From Actinomycetes bacterium (GTDB lineage: Bacteria > Actinomycetota > Actinomycetes > Actinomycetales > Cellulomonadaceae), in the NCBI GenBank assembly GCA_023438885.1, contig JAEXPS010000102.1, positions 1 to 9,798 of the forward strand: a stretch of 9,798 nt of DNA. The letters run 5' to 3'. Below are positions 1 through 5,552 of the stretch, piece after piece. The notes under the pieces were generated by a model. It was not told where the DNA came from. It was given only the letters and a program-made list of their open reading frames with translations, and made no database searches. The first letter of the stretch is position 1. Every line of letters starts with the position of its first letter. The translations under genes were made by a program, and so were the position numbers.

Positions 1-173
1 CCGACGAGGTGGGCCGCTCCCATCCACACGCCGCGCACCATGCGCACGGGCAGCGCCGGGCGCCTCGGCGGCGGGGCCTGGCGTCCCGAGGGGCGCGACG
101 AGGCCGGGCGCGCGCCTGAGCCCGAGCGCGCGACGGTGCGCGCGTTCCCGCCGGCAGACGTACGCGTGGCCAT
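1..173 (-). CDS. ftsK: DNA translocase FtsK, N-terminal fragment
   Basis: Only the first 57 codons lie in the window; the gene runs off the left edge. The translation begins MATRTSAGGNARTV, continues as a Ser/Arg/Pro-rich basic linker, then reads RRPALPVRMVRGVWMGAAHLVG. A disordered basic head followed by a 'PLPVRxVRGxWxGxAHxxG' stretch just before the first membrane helix is typical of actinobacterial FtsK/SpoIIIE, the membrane-anchored hexameric ATPase that clears chromosomes from the division septum. No ATPase motif is visible because the fragment ends too early, so the call rests on the N-terminal pattern and on the nearness of dapA-rnj, which often neighbour ftsK in actinobacteria. The ATG is preceded by GTGAGGACC, an unusually close purine-rich site, and also by a TACCGT hexamer 7 nt upstream, so a leaderless start is possible. 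GTG at 182 is an alternative start two codons upstream of the ATG pair. Confidence 0.72.
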   Translation of the reverse strand, partial: MATRTSAGGNARTVARSGSGARPASSRPSGRQAPPPRRPALPVRMVRGVWMGAAHLV

Positions 174-180
174 GGTCCTC

Positions 181-186
181 ACGGTA
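181..186 (-). promoter_or_regulatory. Predicted -10 element (TACCGT), possible leaderless ftsK promoter
   Basis: On the minus strand the hexamer TACCGT fits the actinobacterial -10 pattern TAnnnT and is followed by 7 nt and then the ftsK ATG. Transcription would start at or beside the A of the start codon. No -35 resembling TTGAC is visible, which is common for this class. A purine-rich GAGGA lies in the same spacer, so a leadered transcript from further upstream remains possible. Confidence 0.4.
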
Positions 187-360
187 GCCGCACCACCCGC
201 CCCGGCCTCGTGAGGTGGGCGCGTGTCGAGGGCCCCTGGACGTGGGACGGCCTCAGGCACCCCTCAGGAGTCCCGACGCCGTCTCGAGGTCCACACATAC
301 GCCGTTCGCCCGATCCGCCCGGTATCTCTCAGCGCGCAGAGTGGTCCTTGTTGTAGCCAG

Positions 361-378
361 TCCGCCGCGCACGGCGGA
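361..378. repeat. Perfect 7-bp inverted repeat with 4-nt loop
   Basis: TCCGCCG, CGCA, CGGCGGA form a perfect stem-loop 70 nt upstream of the 69-aa gene start. It could be an operator or a 5' UTR hairpin. At this GC content a 7-bp dyad can arise by chance, so the role is open. Confidence 0.3.
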
Positions 379-448
379 TGTCAGACCCTCGCGGTCGACT
401 GGTCCGGAAAGCCCGCCGACGCGGCGGCCCGTTGCAGGGGAGCTTGAG

Positions 449-658
449 ATGTATGCAGACCTTTTCGCTGCGGAGGAGCTCGGTCGCCAGCGCGAGGCCG
501 AGATGAGGCAGCAGATCTCGCTGAGCCAGCGTCGGGCGCGCCGGCCGGCCGCGACCCGCGTCGTGTTCGTGCCGCGCGCCTCGGATGCGGCACCCCGCTC
601 GCCGCTCACCGGTCGCCCTCACGGGCACCGTGCTGCACGCACCGCCGCCGCTCTCTGA
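449..658 (+). CDS. Small basic helical protein, 69 aa, function unknown
   Basis: Start choice rests on a good Shine-Dalgarno (AGGGGAG at 436-442, 6 nt before the ATG); the frame stays open upstream to 215 but has no site there. The protein begins MYADLFAAEELGRQREAEMR. Residues 1-30 are predicted amphipathic helix rich in Glu/Gln/Arg, then comes an Arg cluster (QRRARRP, 27-33) and a Pro/Ser/Arg-rich tail. I know of similar short proteins opening with MYxDL and followed by a charged helix in actinobacteria, but no function is established to my knowledge. There is no signal peptide, membrane segment or cysteine. It is divergent from ftsK and precedes the transporter in the same direction, with a hairpin between them. 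Nucleic-acid binding is conceivable from the charge but is pure inference. Confidence 0.6.
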   Translation: MYADLFAAEELGRQREAEMRQQISLSQRRARRPAATRVVFVPRASDAAPRSPLTGRPHGHRAARTAAAL

Positions 659-663
659 TCGCC

Positions 664-680
664 GCCGAATGCCGTTCGGC
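664..680 (+). terminator. Weak hairpin after the 69-aa gene
   Basis: GCCGAA, TGCCG, TTCGGC form a 6-bp perfect stem starting 5 nt after the stop codon, followed by TTGT. It could end the short transcript before the next promoter. The stem is short and there is no real U-tract. Confidence 0.35.
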
Positions 681-697
681 TTGTCGGTGCGGCGCCC

Positions 698-703
698 TAC
701 TGT
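698..703 (+). promoter_or_regulatory. Predicted -10 element (TACTGT) for the leaderless uORF / transporter
   Basis: TACTGT fits the TAnnnT pattern. It is followed by CACCCCC (7 nt) and then GTG at 711, so the expected transcription start coincides with the start codon of a 26-codon ORF. The -35 region (TTCGGC at 675-680, 17-nt spacer) is poor. Confidence 0.5.
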
Positions 704-710
704 CACCCCC

Positions 711-791
711 GTGCGTTCCTTGCTCCGTGTTGCCACTGATCAACCACTCCGGCGCCCGACGCGCCCGCTGATCGAGGGAGTCCAGGCGTGA
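711..791 (+). CDS. Putative leaderless upstream ORF (26 aa) coupled to the EamA transporter
   Basis: A GTG at 711 sits 7 nt after a TACTGT -10 hexamer, the geometry of leaderless actinobacterial transcripts. The frame runs 26 codons (peptide begins VRSLLRVATDQPLRRPTRP) to a TGA at 789-791. That stop overlaps the GTG start of the transporter as GTGA, so ribosomes finishing the uORF would be placed on the transporter start. The peptide has four Arg-containing clusters but no long run of a single rare residue, so a classic amino-acid attenuator is not obvious. It has no Shine-Dalgarno of its own. Evidence is geometry only; the ORF could be fortuitous. Confidence 0.45.
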   Translation: MRSLLRVATDQPLRRPTRPLIEGVQA

Positions 792-1717
792 GCAGGCGCG
801 GCTGGATTCTCCTGGCGACGCTCGGCCTGATCTGGGGCGTCCCCTACCTGTTCATCAAGATCGCCGTCGGGCAGGTGTCCCCCGCGACGGTCGTGTTCGC
901 GCGCACCGCGATCGGCGCACTGCTGCTGCTGCCCTTCGCGGTGCGTGCGGGTGGCCTGCGGCCGCTGCGTGGGCGCTGGCCCGCCGTCGTCGCGTTCGCG
1001 GTCATCGAGATCATCGGCCCGTGGCTGTTCCTGTCGAACGCCGAGCGCACCTTGTCGAGCTCCACCACCGGCCTCCTCATCGCGACGGTGCCGATCGCCG
1101 CCGTGGTGCTCGGCCGCGCCGTCGACCGGACCCCGGTGGCACCGGTGCGGTGGCTCGGCCTGCTCGTAGGCCTCGGCGGCGTGGTGATCCTCCTGGGGCC
1201 CGGCGCTGCCGCCGGTGATCCCTGGGCCGTGACCCAGGTGCTGCTCGCCGCCCTGGGCTACGCGATCGCTCCGATGGTGGTCGACCGGTACCTCCAGGAC
1301 GTCCCGTCCCCGGTGCTGACCACCACCGTCCTGGCGCTGTCGGCGCTGGTGTACCTGCCGGTCGTCGCGGCCACCGGGTGGCCGGCGGAGCTGGAAGCCG
1401 ACGGCGCCATCTCGCTCGTCGTGCTCGGCGTGGTGTGCACGGCGCTGGCGTTCACCCTTTTCTTCCGGCTCATCGCCGAGGTCGGGGCCGCCCGCTCCAC
1501 GCTCGTCGCCTACCTGAACCCGCTCGTCGCAGTGACCGCGGGTGCCCTGGTGCTCGACGAGCCCGTGGGCTGGCCCCTCGTCGCCGCGACCGCGCTGATC
1601 CTCCTCGGCTCGGCCGCTGCCGCCCGCCACGGCCCGACTCGCTCAGCGTCGGACGACCTGGCGGGGCCGGACGAGGCCGCACCGGTAGGCGCCGTCGAGG
1701 GAACGCGCGCCGGCTAG
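788..1717 (+). CDS. EamA/DMT-family inner-membrane transporter (10 TM)
   Basis: The 309-aa product starts at GTG 788, with GAGGGAG at 774-780 as Shine-Dalgarno. It shows the drug/metabolite transporter layout: about ten membrane helices as two homologous EamA halves. The first half (residues ~6-138) carries GLIWGVPYLFIKIAVG near the N-terminus and TLSSSTTGLLIATVPI at 88-103. The second half (~147-278) ends in the family-typical LNPLVAVTAGALVLDEPVG (243-261) and a final helix. A soluble Ser/Asp/Glu/Pro tail of ~30 residues follows, longer than usual. Family members export amino acids, metabolites or drugs; the substrate cannot be read from sequence. Its start overlaps the stop of a short uORF, and its TAG stop overlaps the stop of the convergent minus-strand gene within the palindrome CTAG. 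Confidence 0.9.
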   Translation: MSRRGWILLATLGLIWGVPYLFIKIAVGQVSPATVVFARTAIGALLLLPFAVRAGGLRPLRGRWPAVVAFAVIEIIGPWLFLSNAERTLSSSTTGLLIATVPIAAVVLGRAVDRTPVAPVRWLGLLVGLGGVVILLGPGAAAGDPWAVTQVLLAALGYAIAPMVVDRYLQDVPSPVLTTTVLALSALVYLPVVAATGWPAELEADGAISLVVLGVVCTALAFTLFFRLIAEVGAARSTLVAYLNPLVAVTAGALVLDEPVGWPLVAATALILLGSAAAARHGPTRSASDDLAGPDEAAPVGAVEGTRAG

Positions 1718-3153
1718 TCCCACCAAACGGTCCACGCGCTCGGCGCAGCCTGGCCCTTCCGTGGCTGACGGGTGCGTCGGAGTTCGTCGGGAGGCCGCAA
1801 CGCATCGTTGAGCCCGAGGTCCTGCACTCGCGCCCAGGCAGCCTTTCGCTCACGGGGACCGAGCTCGTCGAGAACGGGGTCGCCGACGACGACCACACCC
1901 TCGGCCGTGACGCGCTCGTCCTCTCGCCGGGGCCCGACCACGTGCCCGAACGGCAGCACCACTCCCGCGTTGGCCGCTGCCGTGCGGAGCACGGCACGGA
2001 GCGTCGGTCCGCCCTCCCGAACGTCCAGCACGTCCTGCCCCAGGCGCCCCAGCAGCGTGCCAGCCGTCGCGCCGTCAAGCCGTGAGAACGTCATGTAGTC
2101 GAGCGCAACGAGATGGGAGAAGGGAGCCATCAGCTCCGGCACCCCCGCTGCGACGGTGAACCCGACCGGCCCGAACAAGCCGTGGGACCTGCCGAGCTCA
2201 CGCGCCGCCCGGGCATCCGCGTCCCACTGAGCGGCGAGCGCTCCCGCGTCGACCACTGCTCCGGGTTCGAAGGCCTCCATTCCGGGCCGGATTCCCGCCG
2301 CTGCCGGCGGCAGCACCGGGAGCAGCACGTCATGCAGCCGCCACATCGACTCGTCGGGCACGACACTTGGGTCCTTGCCGAGCTGCACCCAGTGCAGCTC
2401 TTCGCCCACGCGCGCAACCGTCGCGTCCGGGATCTCCTCGAGGCGAGCCGTCCCGCCGAGACGCTCGACGTGAGCTCCGGTGAGCAGCGTGCCCCACCCG
2501 TACCCCCACATGGTCGACCGGCGGTCCGGACTCCCACGCTCGCCACACTCCTGAGCGAGGACGTACTCAAGTGCCGAGCGGCCGCAGTCCAAGCCGTACA
2601 TCGTGTCGAGGCTCGCATAGCCGCCAACGGCTCCAAGGCGTGCCGCCGTGTCGGTGAGCCATCCGGCGAGTTGGCCCGCGAAGCGAGGGAGGTGCTCCGT
2701 CCCCCCGCCGTACATGGCCCATCGGTGCATCGACACGGCCAGAGCCGTCCAGGGTCGCTGGGGCTCCGCATCGCTGAAGAACGCCTCGTGGCACGATGCG
2801 ACGACCTCGCCCACCCGGTGCTTCGGATGCCCCTCGTATCCGCGCATCGCCACGCAGGAGGCCCCGAGGTACACCGTGCTCACGGGGTGCTTGCCGGCAA
2901 CGAACTCCAGGTCCACGCCCGCGCGTTCGTAGTCCGAAGGGTCTCCGCCGTCTGCGTGATGCCCCCAAGCGCTCGTCGTCCACTCGAACTCGACGCCGAT
3001 CCATCCGGAGACCACGGCGGCAGCAGAAGCGAGCACCTCAGTGAGCACGGCCTCGTCGATCGATCCGGGAATGACGAGCGCCCCGCTCAGTGCGAGTGGG
3101 AACCGGTCGGGGTCGTCGCGTCGGTTTGGGCACTGCCATGGCAGCACGAACAT
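1714..3153 (-). CDS. Hypothetical protein, 479 aa, two-part, function unknown
   Basis: The ATG at 3153 is chosen because GGAG lies 9 nt upstream; the frame is open to a TTG at 3336, but that extension (Ser/Arg/Pro-rich) has no ribosome binding site. I do not recognise a firm family. Residues 1-290 are a Trp- and Gly-rich soluble fold with EFEWTTSAWGHH (55-66), GYASLDTMYGLDCGRSALEYV (178-198, conserved-looking), and MWGYGWGTLLTGAHVERLGG (215-234); the last resembles the 'W..xL.xxhVxxLGG' region of DUF3396-like (immunity-type) proteins, a tentative likeness. Residues ~325-479 form a second part ending WARVQDLGLNDALRPPDE ... AWTVWWD, a Trp-rich C-terminus I associate with uncharacterised actinobacterial proteins. 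No signal peptide or membrane helix is visible. It follows the HNH gene, with a hairpin between. A TAGCGT hexamer at 3223-3218 (minus) might be its -10. Expression is probably separate. Confidence 0.7.
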   Translation of the reverse strand: MFVLPWQCPNRRDDPDRFPLALSGALVIPGSIDEAVLTEVLASAAAVVSGWIGVEFEWTTSAWGHHADGGDPSDYERAGVDLEFVAGKHPVSTVYLGASCVAMRGYEGHPKHRVGEVVASCHEAFFSDAEPQRPWTALAVSMHRWAMYGGGTEHLPRFAGQLAGWLTDTAARLGAVGGYASLDTMYGLDCGRSALEYVLAQECGERGSPDRRSTMWGYGWGTLLTGAHVERLGGTARLEEIPDATVARVGEELHWVQLGKDPSVVPDESMWRLHDVLLPVLPPAAAGIRPGMEAFEPGAVVDAGALAAQWDADARAARELGRSHGLFGPVGFTVAAGVPELMAPFSHLVALDYMTFSRLDGATAGTLLGRLGQDVLDVREGGPTLRAVLRTAAANAGVVLPFGHVVGPRREDERVTAEGVVVVGDPVLDELGPRERKAAWARVQDLGLNDALRPPDELRRTRQPRKGQAAPSAWTVWWD

Positions 3154-3300
3154 GTTCCCCCGCTCCGAGCGCCGTGGGTCGGCGATCCCTGGCCACGTCA
3201 TCGGCGCTTTGGCGTCGACGCTAGAGACCCGGGCGCAAGGCGAACACGACCCACCGAACTCCCGGGCTGGCCTGAATAACCCGGCAGCCCGCGTCGGAAG

Positions 3301-3322
3301 CTCGTCGGAGTGGCCCGACGAG
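3301..3322 (-). terminator. Hairpin downstream of the HNH gene
   Basis: CTCGTCGG, 6-nt loop, CCGACGAG: a perfect 8-bp stem about 30 nt past the HNH stop codon on the minus strand and ~150 nt before the next start. There is no U-tract, as is frequent in high-GC actinobacteria. It most likely ends or attenuates the HNH transcript. Confidence 0.5.
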
Positions 3323-3351
3323 GTGGCGATCTGCAATCAGTGGCGCTCGCA

Positions 3352-4911
3352 TCAGAACGGTGGCTCGTCGGGACAGCCCGAGCGAGCGTCGGGCACGGGC
3401 CCGGGTGGTGCTGGTGGTCGAGCGACGGGTGGTGGCGGAGGAGGCGGCCAGTGGGCGGCGGGCTGGGTGGTGTAGTGCCGGCCGAGGGCTGACGTCCAGG
3501 TCAGGGTGCCGCTGGTGCCGTGGGCCACGGTCCAGCGCATCTGGTGCTTGAGGCGGTGGTGCTTACGGCACAAGCAGGCAAGGTTGCACAGGTCGGAGCC
3601 GCCGCCGAACAGCCAGTCGGTGGAGTGGTCCACGTCGCAGCCCTTGGCCCGGCGCCGGCACCCCGGGAAGCGGCAGGTCTGGTCGCGCACCTGCACCGCG
3701 CGGCGCAGGTCCGCCGGCAGCCGGTACCGGTCGCGACCCACGCCCAGGACGGCGCCGGTGTGCGGGTGGGTCAGGACGCGGAGGAACGAAGTGGCGGTCC
3801 CGGCCAGGAGCTTGGCGGTCTCGATGTCGATGGGGCCGACCCCTTCGAGCTCGGCCGGCTCATCGCCGTGTCCCAGCAGCGTCAGGACGGGCACGGTCAG
3901 GACCAGGTCGGCCTTCACGCCGCGCACCCACCCCGGCAGCGAGCCGGTTGCCTGAGCGCCGGCAGTGGCGCAGTGGCCCGGGCTCGCCAGCGGTGTGCCG
4001 ATCGGCCCTCGCTCGCCGGCCGACGCTGAAGCCTCGACCCGGTCGCTGATCGCTCCGGGAGGCGCCGTGGCGCCGTGGGCGCACAGGTCGGCGTCGGGGT
4101 TCAAGAGCAGGTCGACGAGCTCGTCGGTGCGGGCTTGGGCGCGGGTGCGGGTCTCACCCGGGACTGCGAGGACCTGGTCTGCGAGGGTGTTCAGGCGGGC
4201 GTCGATCGCGGCACCGGCCGCGGCGGGGATCAACGCGGACAGCCACACCATGTCCTCGTCCGCCGGCGAGAGGTGCACGTGCCGATCGGCCAGGTTCGCC
4301 GCGCGCTGCTCCCGCGTGCGCGGCACGTACCTGGCCCGCCACCGACGCGCCGCGGCCCGCATCTGCGGCGCCGTCATCGCCTGCGCCCGGACCGCGAGAG
4401 CGGCATCGGCGCGCGCCAGCACCTCCGGATCGAGCACGCCCGCGAACACGTCGAGCACGGCCTCCATGTGCCAGCTGGACAGATCTCCCGCCTCGGCGGC
4501 CGCCAGCAGCGACGGGAGGTGCGCGAGCATCGTCAGCCGGGTCAACCGCCGCGCCAGGGAGGTGTCGGGCAGGTGCAGGGCGCAGGCCAGCTCGGCCAAC
4601 ATCGCCCGCGCGCCCCACGCTCGCCGCTCGCGCTCGCTGGCCGCACTGGAGCGAGCCGCCAGCTCGGCCGCCCCGCGCAGGTAGGTGCCGACCAGGCGCT
4701 GGTCGTAACGAGCCTGCTGCGAAGCCATGAACCGCGCCTCGCTGACCCGGTCGGCGACCTCGGCGAGGATCGGGTCCCGCGACGCGTCGGCCACGAGCAA
4801 GCCCTCGATACCCAGCTCGAAGCCGACCGACGGACGGTCCGCCAGCGGCCCGGCGGCGGGCAGCGGCACGTCCGCCCGGTCCCACCGCGTCCCCACCAGC
4901 ACCGTGGACAT
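3352..4911 (-). CDS. DUF222 / HNH endonuclease-domain protein (13E12 repeat family)
   Basis: The 519-aa product has the two-part layout of actinobacterial 13E12-repeat proteins. Residues ~30-380 are the helical DUF222 region, with the conserved MTAPQMRAAARRWRARY (179-195) and the later ADLVLTVPVLTLL strand. The HNH module sits at ~410-455: CRFPGC (413-418), CDVDHS with the D-H pair at 428-429, and LCNLACLCRKHHRLKH with N443, paired cysteines and H451/H452. The metal-binding Cys and catalytic His/Asn are all present, so the domain looks intact. The tail (~484-519) is Pro-rich with seven prolines in a row. The ATG at 4911 has only a weak GGTGG-type site. Starting at TTG 5025 would put the regulatory palindromes inside the coding region, which argues against it. 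The nearest control sites are a LexA box 50 nt upstream and a CRP-like site 83 nt upstream. Cellular role is unsettled; members are often multicopy and mobile-like. Confidence 0.9.
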   Translation of the reverse strand: MSTVLVGTRWDRADVPLPAAGPLADRPSVGFELGIEGLLVADASRDPILAEVADRVSEARFMASQQARYDQRLVGTYLRGAAELAARSSAASERERRAWGARAMLAELACALHLPDTSLARRLTRLTMLAHLPSLLAAAEAGDLSSWHMEAVLDVFAGVLDPEVLARADAALAVRAQAMTAPQMRAAARRWRARYVPRTREQRAANLADRHVHLSPADEDMVWLSALIPAAAGAAIDARLNTLADQVLAVPGETRTRAQARTDELVDLLLNPDADLCAHGATAPPGAISDRVEASASAGERGPIGTPLASPGHCATAGAQATGSLPGWVRGVKADLVLTVPVLTLLGHGDEPAELEGVGPIDIETAKLLAGTATSFLRVLTHPHTGAVLGVGRDRYRLPADLRRAVQVRDQTCRFPGCRRRAKGCDVDHSTDWLFGGGSDLCNLACLCRKHHRLKHQMRWTVAHGTSGTLTWTSALGRHYTTQPAAHWPPPPPPPVARPPAPPGPVPDARSGCPDEPPF

Positions 4912-4961
4912 GCCACCACCCAACCACCGACCACCGACATCACCGCAGGTCAACCGCCACA

Positions 4962-4977
4962 TCGAACACTCGTTCGA
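4962..4977 (-). promoter_or_regulatory. LexA-binding SOS box
   Basis: TCGAACACTCGTTCGA is a perfect match to the mycobacterial/actinobacterial SOS consensus TCGAAC-N4-GTTCGA. It lies 50 nt upstream of the HNH ATG, and no other gene start is nearby. A TTGCGC at 4988-4983 on the minus strand could be a -35, which would place the box over the -10 region, a position suited to repression. DNA-damage induction of the HNH gene is inferred from this; 13E12-family genes are among LexA-linked genes in Mycobacterium tuberculosis. Confidence 0.8.
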
Positions 4978-4994
4978 GTGAAGCGCAACCCTCA

Positions 4995-5012
4995 ATGTGA
5001 CCAAGCTCACAT
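4995..5012 (-). promoter_or_regulatory. CRP/GlxR-type cAMP-receptor binding site
   Basis: ATGTGACCAAGCTCACAT contains the full consensus TGTGA-N6-TCACA as a perfect 6+6 palindrome. It is 17 nt upstream of the SOS box and 83 nt upstream of the HNH ATG. Actinobacterial CRP/GlxR regulators recognise this motif. Whether it activates or represses cannot be told without the transcription start. Confidence 0.6.
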
Positions 5013-5139
5013 CGGATCGCAGCAACGGCAGCCGGGCATCAGCGGGTCAGCGGGTCGCTCGGAACCACCCATGCGGAGGTGACGAGGCCGCCTGACCGAT
5101 ACGAAGCATCCAGGCGCTGAACCTTCGGATCGCGTGCCG

Positions 5140-5490
5140 CTACTCGCCGTCACCCGTCGTCGAGCCGACGGCACCACGAGCGATGGTCGCACCGAGCAGG
5201 TCCATGCATGAGTCGAACTCGGTCTCGAGGTCCACACCGCTGCGAGCCGCGATGACGAGCACCGCCCACAAGCAGTCCGCAAGCTCGTGCCCCAGCCGTT
5301 CCCGGTGCTGCGGGATGTCACGCGTCCCGGCATCGGCCATCACGAACTTCGCCAGGTCTCCCACGTCGCCGACGAACCCGAGCATCAGCTCCTCGGTGGT
5401 CCACGCCCGACCGCGCTGGTCGAGGTTGAGCCGGTCGCACGCGTCCGCGACGCGCAGAGCTCGCGCCGTGAGGGCCCTCAGGTCTGCCAC
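5140..5490 (-). CDS. MazG-like nucleotide pyrophosphohydrolase-family protein
   Basis: The 116-aa product shows the all-alpha MazG/NTP-PPase pattern: TTEELMLGFVGDVGDLAKFVM (31-51) followed by LGHELADCLWAVLVIAARSGVDLE (66-89). The acidic residues E34, D42, D45, E69 and D72 occupy the positions that bind Mg2+ in the two family helices; the first motif uses Asp where classical MazG has Glu, as is usual in this short subfamily. Family members hydrolyse (d)NTPs or modified nucleotides to the monophosphate, so nucleotide-pool clean-up is likely, but the substrate is unknown. The GTG at 5490 is the only sensible start, since upstream residues are GC-shadow sequence. There is no clear Shine-Dalgarno. 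CACAAT lies 6 nt before the GTG, so a leaderless transcript is possible. It follows rnj by 62 nt across a hairpin. Confidence 0.75.
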   Translation of the reverse strand: MADLRALTARALRVADACDRLNLDQRGRAWTTEELMLGFVGDVGDLAKFVMADAGTRDIPQHRERLGHELADCLWAVLVIAARSGVDLETEFDSCMDLLGATIARGAVGSTTGDGE

Positions 5491-5533
5491 GCCGCCATTG
5501 TGTCGGCCCGGCCTCGCCGGCGCCGCCAGTTCC

Positions 5534-5552
5534 CGGCGCTCGTCGAGCGCCG
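5534..5552 (-). terminator. Hairpin abutting the rnj stop codon
   Basis: CGGCGCTC, GTC, GAGCGCCG: a perfect 8-bp stem with a 3-nt loop, starting directly after the rnj TGA. There is no U-tract. Its position at the end of the dapA-rnj unit fits a terminator or a 3'-end stabiliser. Confidence 0.5.

Larger units (their letters stand above)
174..448. other. Divergent intergenic region between ftsK and the 69-aa gene
   Basis: This 275-bp stretch separates two divergent starts and must hold promoters for both. Visible items are a TACCGT hexamer next to the ftsK ATG and a small perfect dyad at 361-378. I could not find a convincing -35/-10 pair for the plus-strand gene. Reading frames here are GC shadows without a ribosome binding site. 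Confidence 0.6.

Noticed and set aside
1..213. Plus-strand open frame ending in TGA at 211-213, possible gene end entering from the left
   Set aside because: Low-complexity Pro/Arg/Gly/Ala product; the opposite frame matches an FtsK N-terminus.
740..1630. Minus-strand ORF opposite the EamA gene
   Set aside because: Highly charged repeat-like composition without motifs; the plus frame encodes a clear transporter.
2113..3279. Plus-strand ORF of ~390 codons opposite the unknown protein
   Set aside because: Biased Arg/Pro/His composition, no ribosome binding site; the minus frame has Trp/Tyr/Phe content and a good start.
4912..5025. N-terminal extension of the HNH protein from TTG at 5025
   Set aside because: It would translate across the SOS box and part of the CRP-like site, and lacks a ribosome binding site.
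5041..5056. Tandem AGCGGGTC repeat
   Set aside because: Only two 8-bp units in noncoding GC-rich DNA; no sign of function.
5007..5072. Minus-strand 21-codon ORF with a Cys-Arg-Cys-Cys run upstream of the HNH gene, resembling a cysteine leader peptide
   Set aside because: It has no Shine-Dalgarno and no -10 at leaderless distance, its stop lies in the CRP-like palindrome, and the downstream gene has no tie to cysteine metabolism.
4075..5082. Long plus-strand ORF opposite the HNH gene
   Set aside because: Arg/Gly/Pro/His-rich shadow of a well-supported gene in GC-rich DNA; no family motif.
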